Below, piece after piece: positions 53,083 to 61,328 of a stretch of 64,000 nt of DNA; position 1 is the stretch's first letter; each line of letters opens with the position of its first letter. This DNA comes from Corynebacterium pseudodiphtheriticum DSM 44287 (GTDB lineage: Bacteria > Actinomycetota > Actinomycetes > Mycobacteriales > Mycobacteriaceae): NCBI RefSeq assembly GCF_000688415.1, contig NZ_JIAH01000005.1:372001-436000 (forward strand), read 5' to 3'. The translations under genes and the position numbers were made by a program. Below the pieces are notes generated by a model that saw only the letters and a program-made list of their open reading frames with translations, had not been told where the DNA came from and did no database searches.

Positions 53083-54141
53083 TTAAGACACCTCCTGCGG
53101 TGTTGCGGTGCGTTCCTGTTTTGCTTGCCCTTGTTTTGCTTGCCGACGGGCAGCCTTCGCGCGTGCGCGCCGACCACGGTCAGGGCTGGTTCGACCACGT
53201 GGGCTGCCGGAGACATTAGCGCCGAAAAAGCGGATCATGAAAAACGCCACCGCGAAGATGAGCAGGAAGATCAGCGTGGAAAGGGCAGAGGCGGAATTGA
53301 AGTTACCCTGGCGCATATCTTCCACGACCAGCTGGGAAATCACCGCCGTTGGAGAATTCGAGGAACCAGAAATCATGATCACTGGCAGATCGTACATACG
53401 CAGTGCGTCTAGGGTGCGGAACAATATCGCGACCATTAGTGCTGGTTTCACCAGCGGCAATGTGATGCGAACAAAGCGTTGCATACGGCTTGCGCCGTCG
53501 ACTTTGGCGGCGTCGTAGACCTCATCGGGAATCATCTGTAGACCAGCGAGGATCAACAAAGCCATAAACGGCGAAGTTTTCCACACATCGGCGATGATTA
53601 CCGCGAATCGTGCAGCCCACGGGTCCGTCGTCCAGTGAATATTGGCGTCCAGCAACGAATTGACTATGCCGTGGTCTGCGAACATAAACTGCCACAACTT
53701 CGCGGTCACAGCTGTCGGAATTGCCCATGGGATCAACACAGCAGCGCGCACTAGCCCGCGGCCGCGGTATTTCCCATTCATGATCAGCGCCATCGCCATG
53801 CCCAGAATGATTTCCAGGCTGACCGTGACGACGGTGAAAAAGAGAGTAATCCCCACCGCTGGCCAAAAATCCGTGGCCAAAGAACCCGGTGGGCAGGTAA
53901 TCGCCGTGCCGTCTGAACCCATGCATCGGCTATTGACCCAGTACAGGTAATTCTCTAGACCGGCGAAACCGCCTTCGGTAAAAAGCCCGGTTTCCGGGTC
54001 GAGTCGGCGGTTACCTTGAAACGACAAGAAGATCGCGCGCACCACCGGATAACCAATCACGATGGCGAGCACGATCAAAGCTGGGGCAATGAGCCAACCA
54101 GCCTGCCGAAGTTGCGAACTCCAGGTAGTGCGTGCAGGCAT
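53083..54141 (-). CDS. tusF: sugar ABC transporter permease (SugA/MalF type)
   Basis: A 352-residue CUT1 permease with six main helices and a large extracytoplasmic insertion after the first helix (about residues 45-95, with two cysteines in NSRCMGSDGTAITCPPGS). The EAA loop is YDAAKVDGASRMQRFVRITL. A basic tail of about 45 residues (GRRARAKAARRQAKQ) follows the last helix. It starts 1 nt after the stop of the binding-protein gene, showing tight coupling. Confidence 0.8.
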   Translation of the reverse strand: MPARTTWSSQLRQAGWLIAPALIVLAIVIGYPVVRAIFLSFQGNRRLDPETGLFTEGGFAGLENYLYWVNSRCMGSDGTAITCPPGSLATDFWPAVGITLFFTVVTVSLEIILGMAMALIMNGKYRGRGLVRAAVLIPWAIPTAVTAKLWQFMFADHGIVNSLLDANIHWTTDPWAARFAVIIADVWKTSPFMALLILAGLQMIPDEVYDAAKVDGASRMQRFVRITLPLVKPALMVAILFRTLDALRMYDLPVIMISGSSNSPTAVISQLVVEDMRQGNFNSASALSTLIFLLIFAVAFFMIRFFGANVSGSPRGRTSPDRGRRARAKAARRQAKQGQAKQERTATPQEVS

Positions 54142-54142
54142 T

Positions 54143-55477
54143 TTAGTTGGAAGCGGCCTCGATAGCCTTCTTCATGTCAGCAACAGCCTGGTCCACCGGC
54201 TTGTCGCCCTGCAACGCAGCATAAGCGTTGTCCTGGATAGCCTTCGAAATGGCCTCGTAGAACGGCGAAACCGGACGTGGTGCCGCGTTCTCCAGTGATT
54301 CCTTCAGGGCTGGCAGGTATGGGAACTTCTCTACCAGCGACTCATCTTCGTAGATCGATGCCAACACTGGTGGGAAGGAGTTTTCTGCGAATGAGGTCTG
54401 GTTTTCCTCGCTGATGATGAACTTCATGAAGTCCAAAGCAGTCTTCTTATGCTCCGAATTGACGTTGATGCCGTTGTTGTAGCCACCCAGCGTGGACACA
54501 CCGACGCCATCCTTGCCGACGAGCGGGGATACCTCGAAGTTGTCAACGGTGGCGCTGGCTTCTTCAGCGTTGGTGTACATATATGGCCAGTTAATGGCAT
54601 AGGCGGTCTCGCCACCGGTGAACGCCAGGTTGGTTTCTTCTTCGGTAGCAGACAGTGACGACGAGGAGATGGTGCCGTCTTCGAAGGCATCAACCAGTGC
54701 TTGCAGGCCAGCTTCGGCTTCGGCGCTATCTACGGTGACGTCGTCACCATCTAGGACAGAGCCACCCCAGCCTTCGATAAAGCCAATGGTGTTGACGGTC
54801 AAGCCCTCGTACTGCTTCAACTGCAGAGTCAGGCACTCGGCAGAATCGTCGAGATCGGCGCAGGATTGCGTCAGATCAGCAAAGTTTTCTGGTTCGGAAT
54901 CCACCAGCTTGGTGTTACGGAACAGCAGTTGGCCGTTGGTGTTTTGCGGTAATGCGTACAACGTATCGCGGTACGTGGCGGATTCCACGGTGGCATCCAG
55001 CAGGTTCGAGGTATCAACCTCAAAGTCGCCCTCGAGTGGTTCCAGCCATTGGTTGGCAGCAAAATCTGCCGTCCAGACCACGTCCAGTGCCATAACGTCG
55101 TAATCCGAGTTGCCAGCCTGCAGCGACTGCACCAGGGTCTCGCGCTGGTCGTCGGCTTCACCGGCGAGTTCTTCTAGCGTGACCTGCTCATCGGGATGCT
55201 CTTCGTTCCACTTCTCGATGATGGGGGTGAGCTTGTCGGTATCGTTTCGGCCCATCGCGAAGGTGATCGGCCCGCGACCTTCTTCACCCGAAGCCGATTT
55301 CTCTGCCTTGCTGTCTGTGGAGTCTGTCATGGAGTCAGATTCTGCGGTATTTTCCACGGAACAAGCAGTAAGCATCAGCGACGATGCGAAAACCGTGGCA
55401 GCGACCTTTCCCGTGCGGCCGGTAGCGAGCGCGCGGAGCGATGGCAGCGTGGTGGTCTTGAGTGGCTGGGAAGTCAT
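54143..55477 (-). CDS. tusE: trehalose-type sugar ABC transporter substrate-binding lipoprotein
   Basis: A 444-residue family 1 extracellular binding protein. The signal peptide ends in lipobox LTAC (about residue 39), followed by a Ser/Asp/Glu linker. ITFAMGRNDTDKLTPIIEKW, LDVVWTADFAANQWLEPL and YALPQNTNGQLLFRNTKL resemble LpqY-type trehalose-binding proteins. In mycolata this importer recycles trehalose released when mycolates are transferred. ATG 55477 is chosen (AAAGG upstream); the frame extends to 55549. Symbol assigned by family and context, not proven. Confidence 0.8.
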   Translation of the reverse strand: MTSQPLKTTTLPSLRALATGRTGKVAATVFASSLMLTACSVENTAESDSMTDSTDSKAEKSASGEEGRGPITFAMGRNDTDKLTPIIEKWNEEHPDEQVTLEELAGEADDQRETLVQSLQAGNSDYDVMALDVVWTADFAANQWLEPLEGDFEVDTSNLLDATVESATYRDTLYALPQNTNGQLLFRNTKLVDSEPENFADLTQSCADLDDSAECLTLQLKQYEGLTVNTIGFIEGWGGSVLDGDDVTVDSAEAEAGLQALVDAFEDGTISSSSLSATEEETNLAFTGGETAYAINWPYMYTNAEEASATVDNFEVSPLVGKDGVGVSTLGGYNNGINVNSEHKKTALDFMKFIISEENQTSFAENSFPPVLASIYEDESLVEKFPYLPALKESLENAAPRPVSPFYEAISKAIQDNAYAALQGDKPVDQAVADMKKAIEAASN

Positions 55478-55574
55478 GGAAGAAGCACCTTTCTTATGGT
55501 TCTTGTGTGACGTGCCGTACGGGTGGCTCGCAAGTGGCTGTGTACACACAGGTGTGGTCTAACCTTAAGGCGAA

Positions 55575-55620
55575 CCCACACGGGTACGAGAAGATTTCTG
55601 GCAAATCACCCCCGTGTGGG
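55575..55620. repeat. inverted repeat between the ATPase and binding-protein genes
   Basis: CCCACACGGG (55575-55584) and CCCGTGTGGG (55611-55620) are exact complements separated by 26 nt. It lies in the 161-nt gap after the ATPase gene and about 100 nt upstream of the binding-protein start: a 5' leader hairpin, an attenuator or a loose terminator are possible. No T-run is seen. Confidence 0.6.
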
Positions 55621-55638
55621 GTGTGTTGCGGTAGGAAA

Positions 55639-56760
55639 CTAGTGGGGCTGTTGGAGCGCCTGCCCGGTTTTGGCATCGAAGCGGTGAGCTTTCGCCGGGT
55701 CAAAAGACAACGTGACCTTTTCGCCGCGTCTCGGGCGCGTATCGGCGGTCCATCGTGCGACAAAACACTCGGGGGCACCGCCCAGGGAAGCCGCAGGCCC
55801 GTCAGTTGGGGAGACATAAATATAGGATTCAGCGCCGAGCTCTTCGACAATCTCGATGGTGCCGGCGATGGTGTCATGTGCACCGGGAATCGTGCTCGCG
55901 CCTGCAACTTCTTTGCTTGCGTGAATGTGCATATCTTCCGGACGCACGCCGAAACGAATGCCGCCGCGCTCCCCGACGCTGCCGGTCGCGCCGGGGCTGT
56001 CGGCAGCGCTGCTGCCGGTGTCGGCTGAGAAAATATTCATCGCTGGTGAACCTATAAACCCGGCGACAAATTCGTTGGCCGGGTGCTCATAGAGCTCACG
56101 GGGCGGGGCAACCTGTTGTAACAAACCGTCTTTCAACACCGCCACGCGATCACCCATGGTCATGGCTTCTACCTGATCGTGGGTGACATATACCGTTGTA
56201 GTACCTAGGCGTCGTTGCAAAGCAGCCAACTCAGAACGTGTCTGCACCCGCAGCTTTGCATCCAGGTTAGATAGCGGTTCGTCCATCAAAAAAGCTTTCG
56301 GTTCCCGCACGATCGCCCGGCCCATGGCTACGCGCTGGCGCTGGCCACCGGAGAGTTCCTTCGGCTTACGCTTGAGGTATTCCGTCAGCCCTAAGATCTC
56401 CGCGGCGGCGGCAACCTTTTCGGCGATTTCACGTTTCGGCACTTTCGCCAGTTTTAACGCAAAGCCCATGTTTTGTTCGACGGTTAGGTGTGGGTACAAG
56501 GCGTAGTTCTGAAACACCATTGCTATATCGCGCTGCCCAGGTTCGGTGCCAGTGACGTCTTCTTCTCCAATGAGAATGCGTCCGGAGCTGATGTCTTCCA
56601 GCCCGGCCAGTGCGCGCAAGGTGGTGGATTTGCCGCAGCCTGATGGACCTACTAACACCAAGAATTCGCCGTCGGCAATCTCTAGATCCAACCCGGCGAC
56701 CGATGGGGATGCTGCGCCGGGGTACTGGATAGTGACCGAATCAAACGTGACTTTTGCCAT
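55639..56760 (-). CDS. tusK: sugar ABC transporter ATP-binding protein (SugC/UgpC type)
   Basis: A 373-residue ATPase energising the importer. Walker A GPSGCGKST (about 38-46), Q-loop MVFQNYALYPHL, signature LSGGQRQRVAMGRAI, Walker B AFLMDEPLSNLD, H-loop VTHDQ, then a C-terminal MOI/TOBE domain (FGVRPEDMHIHAS) as in MalK-like proteins. ATG 56760 has TACATT 6 nt upstream (leaderless pattern) and no ribosome binding site. It is divergent from birA, 32 nt apart, with overlapping promoters. Confidence 0.92.
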   Translation of the reverse strand: MAKVTFDSVTIQYPGAASPSVAGLDLEIADGEFLVLVGPSGCGKSTTLRALAGLEDISSGRILIGEEDVTGTEPGQRDIAMVFQNYALYPHLTVEQNMGFALKLAKVPKREIAEKVAAAAEILGLTEYLKRKPKELSGGQRQRVAMGRAIVREPKAFLMDEPLSNLDAKLRVQTRSELAALQRRLGTTTVYVTHDQVEAMTMGDRVAVLKDGLLQQVAPPRELYEHPANEFVAGFIGSPAMNIFSADTGSSAADSPGATGSVGERGGIRFGVRPEDMHIHASKEVAGASTIPGAHDTIAGTIEIVEELGAESYIYVSPTDGPAASLGGAPECFVARWTADTRPRRGEKVTLSFDPAKAHRFDAKTGQALQQPH

Positions 56761-56779
56761 GCAAGCAATGTAGCACCAG

Positions 56780-56792
56780 TAGAATATTGACC
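56780..56792 (+). promoter_or_regulatory. -10 element of birA
   Basis: TAGAAT at 56780-56785 followed by 7 nt and the ATG at 56793 predicts a leaderless birA transcript; the element lies within the divergent tusK promoter. Confidence 0.6.
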
Positions 56793-57542
56793 ATGAGTTT
56801 TGATGCCCACCAGCTTGCCGACGCACTCGAGTTCGCCACTGTTTCCTATGCGGAATCCACCGAATCGACGAATACCGATTTGCTTGCCGACGCCGACGCT
56901 GGGCCGTGGACTGTGCGTATCACCACTAATCAAACCGCTGGCAAAGGTCGTTTAGGGCGTGTGTGGGAAGCCCCAGCCGGGGCAAATCTGGCGATGTCGG
57001 TGCTGCTCACGCCTACCTCTCTGGACCGCATTGGCACTATCCCACTGGCTGCCGGGCTAGCAGTAGCAGATGCGATCGGTGGTACCCGGCTGAAATGGCC
57101 CAATGATGTGCTGCTAGGTGAAAAGAAACTGTGCGGCATTTTGGCAGAAGCTGGTGCCAGTGCGACGGCACCAACGGCAGCCCGCGTGGTAGTCGGCTGG
57201 GGCATCAACGTGGCCCTAAGCGAGGAGCAATTGCCTGTTCCGCATGCAACTAGTTTGCAGATTGCCGGAAAAACGACAGATCACACGCAGATCGCGGCAG
57301 ATGTGTTGCGTAACTTCCACCAGCGCATGCAGCAATGGCAGGATAACGACCCGCAGTTGCTGGACGATTACCGCGCGGCATGCGCCTCAATTGGAGCGCG
57401 GGTGCGCCTGGAAACCCATTCGGAAGCCATCGAAGGCACTGTCGATACCGTCACCGATGATGGCCGCATCAGCATCGACGGCAACGCGTTTTCTGCCGGT
57501 GATGTCTCCCATTTGCGCCGTAAAGATGGGAACTATAGCTAA
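56793..57542 (+). CDS. birA: biotin-[acetyl-CoA-carboxylase] ligase
   Basis: A 249-residue biotin protein ligase activating biotin as biotinyl-AMP and attaching it to carrier-domain lysines, here those of Pyc and AccBC. Motifs: ESTESTNTDLL, TTNQTAGKGRLGRVWEAPAG (the GRGR-like nucleotide loop is GKGRLGR), LKWPNDVLLGEKKLCGIL, and WGINVA. There is no N-terminal helix-turn-helix, so it is a monofunctional ligase without repressor role. It overlaps the next gene by 1 nt. Confidence 0.96.
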   Translation: MSFDAHQLADALEFATVSYAESTESTNTDLLADADAGPWTVRITTNQTAGKGRLGRVWEAPAGANLAMSVLLTPTSLDRIGTIPLAAGLAVADAIGGTRLKWPNDVLLGEKKLCGILAEAGASATAPTAARVVVGWGINVALSEEQLPVPHATSLQIAGKTTDHTQIAADVLRNFHQRMQQWQDNDPQLLDDYRAACASIGARVRLETHSEAIEGTVDTVTDDGRISIDGNAFSAGDVSHLRRKDGNYS

Positions 57543-58057
57543 TGGCGGGCATGCGGAAAGGCGGTAGCCGTGGCCTGTCCATAAAGCCAGACGAACAAGT
57601 GCTGGTAGATATGACCGCGCCAAACAGCAACCTGGTTTTCCCGTTTTTGGAAGTCGTGCTGCTTACCGGCCTGGCGTGGATGGGGATTGGCTGGTTGGAC
57701 AATCCCCATAACCTCGCACAGTTGAATACCGAGCTGCTCGATCCGGCGCTGCTACACAACAGCGTGGTGGCGGTGTGGATGCTACTGGTGGTATGGCGTT
57801 TTGTGCTGCCACTGCTGCGCAACCGCAAACAACGCTTCATCGTCACTAACCAGCGGATCGTCGCACGCCCCGCGAAGCTGACCGCGAAAGTAGATTCTAT
57901 TCCTTTGCATCAGGTATTGGATGTGGCGCGGCGTCGCAAAGGGATTTCTTTGGCAGTGCGCGGGTTTTCGTATCCGCTGTATTTCGGTGGGGTACCGAAA
58001 TCGAAAAAGGTGGTTGGTGAAATCAAAAACGCCTTGCACCCGAGTCCATATTTTTAG
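57542..58057 (+). CDS. PH domain-containing membrane protein
   Basis: A 171-residue protein with two hydrophobic helices (about 33-52 and 75-93) followed by a bPH2-like domain (RKQRFIVTNQRIVARPAKLT, IPLHQVLDVARRRKG). It resembles the proteins encoded at 9259-11285. Its ATG overlaps the birA stop (TAATG), a linkage that recurs in corynebacteria. Function unknown; membrane-attached on the cytoplasmic side. Confidence 0.85.
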   Translation: MAGMRKGGSRGLSIKPDEQVLVDMTAPNSNLVFPFLEVVLLTGLAWMGIGWLDNPHNLAQLNTELLDPALLHNSVVAVWMLLVVWRFVLPLLRNRKQRFIVTNQRIVARPAKLTAKVDSIPLHQVLDVARRRKGISLAVRGFSYPLYFGGVPKSKKVVGEIKNALHPSPYF

Positions 58058-58137
58058 GCCGAGTTTGTACGCGGGTTTGTACGCGGATTTTCCGCTGTCT
58101 TTTCCGCATAGTGCGAGCACGATTACAATGTGCAGTT

Positions 58138-59463
58138 GTGACTAACCCATCCCAGAATCACTCCTCCAATAACGTGCAAGAGAATCCGGGCGAGGCCGCC
58201 CGTGCCGCCCGGGGCGTGCCGACGCCTGCTGCTGATCTTCCTGTTGTCGCCGTCGTCGGTGATGGGCAATTGGCGCGCATGATGGCTCCGGCAGCTAGCG
58301 AATTAGGCCAATCCTTACGCGTGCTGGCAGGCAAACCTGATTCTTCGGCTGCACAGGTCACCAGCGATGTGTTTGTGGGGGATTACCGCAACCTGGATGA
58401 CTTGCGCTCGGTTGCCCATGGTGTTGATGTCATTACCTTCGACCACGAGCATGTTCCACTTGCGCATCTGCGCACGCTGCAGGCAGAGGGTGTGAATATC
58501 CAACCAGGCCCCGAGGCTTTGGAAAATGCGCAGGACAAACTGGTAATGCGGCGTAACCTGGAAAAGCTTGGCGTGCCGGTGCCAGTCTTTGCGCCGATCA
58601 CGGATGCCAAAACCGCCCGTGCGTTCTGGGATGAGCACGACGGCAAGGTCTGCCTGAAGGCCTGCCGTGGTGGCTACGATGGCAAAGGCGTGTGGTTCCC
58701 AGAATCGGTAGAGCACCTGGAAGCTCTTGTCGACGAATTGCTGGACGAAGCCGTGGAATTATTGGCAGAAACCAAGGTGGATTTCGTCGGCGAGCTCTCT
58801 GCCATGGTCGCGCGTGCGCCATCCGGGCAGGTGCAGACCTGGCCGGTCGTGGAATCGGTGCAATCTGGGGGAGTATGCGCCGAGGCCATCGCACCCGCTC
58901 CTGGAATCTCCGAAACACTGCGTCGGCAAGCTGAGCAGCTGGCGGTGACAGTCGCAGAAAAACTGGATGTCACCGGCGTATTAGCTGTCGAGTTGTTCTA
59001 CTACCGGGATGCAACCGGTGCAGAGCAGTTGAGCGTCAATGAGTTAGCGATGCGCCCGCACAATACCGGCCACTGGAGCCAGGATGGGTGCGTGACTTCC
59101 CAGTTTGAACAGCACCTGCGTGCGGTGATGGACTATCCGCTTGGTGCTACGGAACCTACGGCGGCGGTGACTGTCATGGCTAATGTGCTGGGTGGGGAAT
59201 CTGATCCCGAGATGCCGATGCGCGAACGTGTGCGTGCAGTCTGGCAGCGTTTTCCGCAGGCCAAGGTGCATTTATATGGCAAGGATTATCGTCCAGGTCG
59301 CAAGATGGGGCATGTGAACATCAGTGGTGCTGTTACTAACCCTGGCGATGCCGCAGATGCTAACCCAGGCGAAGCAGCAGACGTTGCGGAAGTTCGTCGG
59401 CAAGCCAAGCTGGCTGCTAATTTCGTGGTTAATGCCAGGTGGGACGACGGCTATACCGGCTAG
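58138..59463 (+). CDS. purK: N5-carboxyaminoimidazole ribonucleotide synthase
   Basis: A 441-residue ATP-grasp enzyme converting AIR, bicarbonate and ATP to N5-CAIR in purine synthesis. An unusual polar N-terminus of about 35 residues precedes VVAVVGDGQLARMMAPAASE; FDHEHVP, QDKLVMRRNLEKLGVPVP, KACRGGYDGKGVW (ATP-grasp loop), GVLAVELFYY, NELAMRPHNTGHWSQDG are conserved. GTG 58138 is preceded by TACAAT at 8 nt (leaderless). Followed by purE, whose product uses N5-CAIR. Confidence 0.96.
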   Translation: MTNPSQNHSSNNVQENPGEAARAARGVPTPAADLPVVAVVGDGQLARMMAPAASELGQSLRVLAGKPDSSAAQVTSDVFVGDYRNLDDLRSVAHGVDVITFDHEHVPLAHLRTLQAEGVNIQPGPEALENAQDKLVMRRNLEKLGVPVPVFAPITDAKTARAFWDEHDGKVCLKACRGGYDGKGVWFPESVEHLEALVDELLDEAVELLAETKVDFVGELSAMVARAPSGQVQTWPVVESVQSGGVCAEAIAPAPGISETLRRQAEQLAVTVAEKLDVTGVLAVELFYYRDATGAEQLSVNELAMRPHNTGHWSQDGCVTSQFEQHLRAVMDYPLGATEPTAAVTVMANVLGGESDPEMPMRERVRAVWQRFPQAKVHLYGKDYRPGRKMGHVNISGAVTNPGDAADANPGEAADVAEVRRQAKLAANFVVNARWDDGYTG

Positions 59464-59539
59464 TCTGAACATCAGCTAGACAGCACGAACACAGATACGG
59501 CGGAAAAGACGCCACTGTGAGCACAAGAAGGAGCCAGAG

Positions 59540-60088
59540 ATGAGCCAAGAAGCTGCGCAGAAGGAAACGCCAAAGAATAATGGTCCTGTAATCGGGCTCA
59601 TTATGGGGTCGGATTCTGATTGGGACACGGTGAAGCCTGCCGTAGAAGTCTTTGCGGAGTTCGGGGTGCCTTTTGAGGTCGGTGTGGTTTCCGCCCATCG
59701 CACCCCGGAAAAAATGTTGGCCTATGCGAAACAAGCGCACACTCGTGGCATCAAGTGCATCTTGGCCTGTGCTGGTGGCGCTGCGCATTTGCCGGGCATG
59801 GTGGCGGCGGCAACCCCGCTTCCGGTGATTGGTATTCCACGAGCGCTGAAGAACTTAGATGGTCTGGATTCCTTGCTATCTATCGTGCAGATGCCGGCCG
59901 GGGTTCCAGTGGCTACGGTCTCGATCGATGGGGCGAAAAATGCTGGTTTGTTAGCAGTGCGGATTTTGTCGGCGGGGCAGCCGGAACTTGTCGACGCCAT
60001 GGCGGAATATCAGGAGAATATGGCCGCTGAGGTAGAACGTAAAGATCAACGCCTGCGCGAAAAACTCGAACGCATGGCCGATGAATAA
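59540..60088 (+). CDS. purE: N5-carboxyaminoimidazole ribonucleotide mutase
   Basis: A 182-residue class I PurE that rearranges N5-CAIR to CAIR. Active-site motifs: MGSDSDWD (residues about 22-29), [43 protein letters not shown] (in part [11 protein letters not shown]), [15 protein letters not shown] lies 7 nt before the ATG. It is 76 nt after purK and likely in the same transcript. A polar, helical C-terminal extension of about 15 residues is present. Confidence 0.97.
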   Translation: MSQEAAQKETPKNNGPVIGLIMGSDSDWDTVKPAVEVFAEFGVPFEVGVVSAHRTPEKMLAYAKQAHTRGIKCILACAGGAAHLPGMVAAATPLPVIGIPRALKNLDGLDSLLSIVQMPAGVPVATVSIDGAKNAGLLAVRILSAGQPELVDAMAEYQENMAAEVERKDQRLREKLERMADE

Positions 60089-60273
60089 TGCTGATCTCGA
60101 TTGACTCTGCAAAGACATCGTAGACAACCCGGGGGGGTGAGCACCGGGCAAGCCCAGGCATTACGGTGAGACCAAGCGTGCGCAACAAGGGGGATCGGCA
60201 CTCGGTTGAATAAAAATACCCGGAAAATTGGCTGTGAACTGACACTGCGCGTGTGATCCGTCATACTATTTGA

Positions 60274-61269
60274 ATGAAAACCTCCGAGGACCGCTCCGCA
60301 GCCATTGCCGTGACTGCCTTTCCGGCTTTTATTCTGGTCGGAACCATCATTGCGTATTTCTTCCCCGCACCTTTTGTACCTTTGAGTGGGGCGATTACCT
60401 ATTTTCTGATGGTGATCATGTTTGCGATGGGGCTGACATTGACCATCCCAGACTTTCAAGAAATTGCACGTAGACCGTGGCCCGTGTTCATCGGTGTGGT
60501 GGGGCAGTTCGTGATTATGCCGCTATGTGCAATTGGTGTCGCCAAGCTATTGGGGCTGCACCCGGCCCTTGCCGTGGGGTTGTTGATGCTGGGGTCGGTG
60601 CCGGGTGGTACTTCGTCAAATGTGATCGCCTACCTTTCACGGGGCGACGTTGCGCTGTCGGTGGCGATGACATCCGTTTCCACGTTGCTTTCACCGATTG
60701 TGACTCCTCTGCTTATGCTGGCTTTGGCTGGGGAAGACATCGCTATCGATGGTGTCGGTATGGCGCTAACCTTGGCACAGACGGTGCTGGTTCCGGTGGT
60801 TGGTGGCCTGATTCTGCGCTGCATCTTTGACACTGTGATTGCGAAACTTACCCCTATTCTTCCGTGGGTATCCATTCTCGGCATCGGGGGAGTGGTGTTT
60901 CCTACAGTCGCTAATAACGGAGAGCGGCTTGCGCAGGTAGGCGTGATCGTCATTATTGCCGTTTTGTTGCACAATGTTTTTGGCTACCTCTTAGGCTATG
61001 CAGCTGGAGCTTTATTGAAGATGCCGCCATCCTATAACCGAACGATGGCGGTGGAAATCGGAACCCAATCAGCCGGATTGTCTTCGGGCATGTCTGCGAA
61101 ATTTTTCACCCCTGAAGCAGCCTTGCCTGGTGCAGTCGCTGCTGTGCTGCACAACATTACTGGAGCTTTGTATTCTGCGATCGTGCGACGGTTTTCTAGC
61201 GAAATCCCGGAAAACTCGGGTAGCAACGATGCCGATGTGGTTGCTCCGGTAACACCTACAAGCAATTAA
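60274..61269 (+). CDS. bile acid:sodium symporter (BASS) family transporter
   Basis: A 331-residue transporter with about 9-10 helices. Family motifs: FAMGLTLTIPDFQEI, LMLGSVPGGTSSNVIAYLSRGDVALS (in part PGGTSSNVIAYLSRGD) forming the Na+/substrate crossover, and VEIGTQSAGLSS. Substrates in the family include pantoate, keto acids and bile acids; the PanS-like PGGTxSNV form suggests an organic acid. CATACT lies 6 nt before ATG 60274. A polar tail of 25 residues ends it. Confidence 0.9.
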   Translation: MKTSEDRSAAIAVTAFPAFILVGTIIAYFFPAPFVPLSGAITYFLMVIMFAMGLTLTIPDFQEIARRPWPVFIGVVGQFVIMPLCAIGVAKLLGLHPALAVGLLMLGSVPGGTSSNVIAYLSRGDVALSVAMTSVSTLLSPIVTPLLMLALAGEDIAIDGVGMALTLAQTVLVPVVGGLILRCIFDTVIAKLTPILPWVSILGIGGVVFPTVANNGERLAQVGVIVIIAVLLHNVFGYLLGYAAGALLKMPPSYNRTMAVEIGTQSAGLSSGMSAKFFTPEAALPGAVAAVLHNITGALYSAIVRRFSSEIPENSGSNDADVVAPVTPTSN

Positions 61270-61328
61270 AGAAAAGTGCTTCATAAAAAATCCGGAGTAG
61301 TAGCTGGTGCCAGCTATAATTGCGGGGC

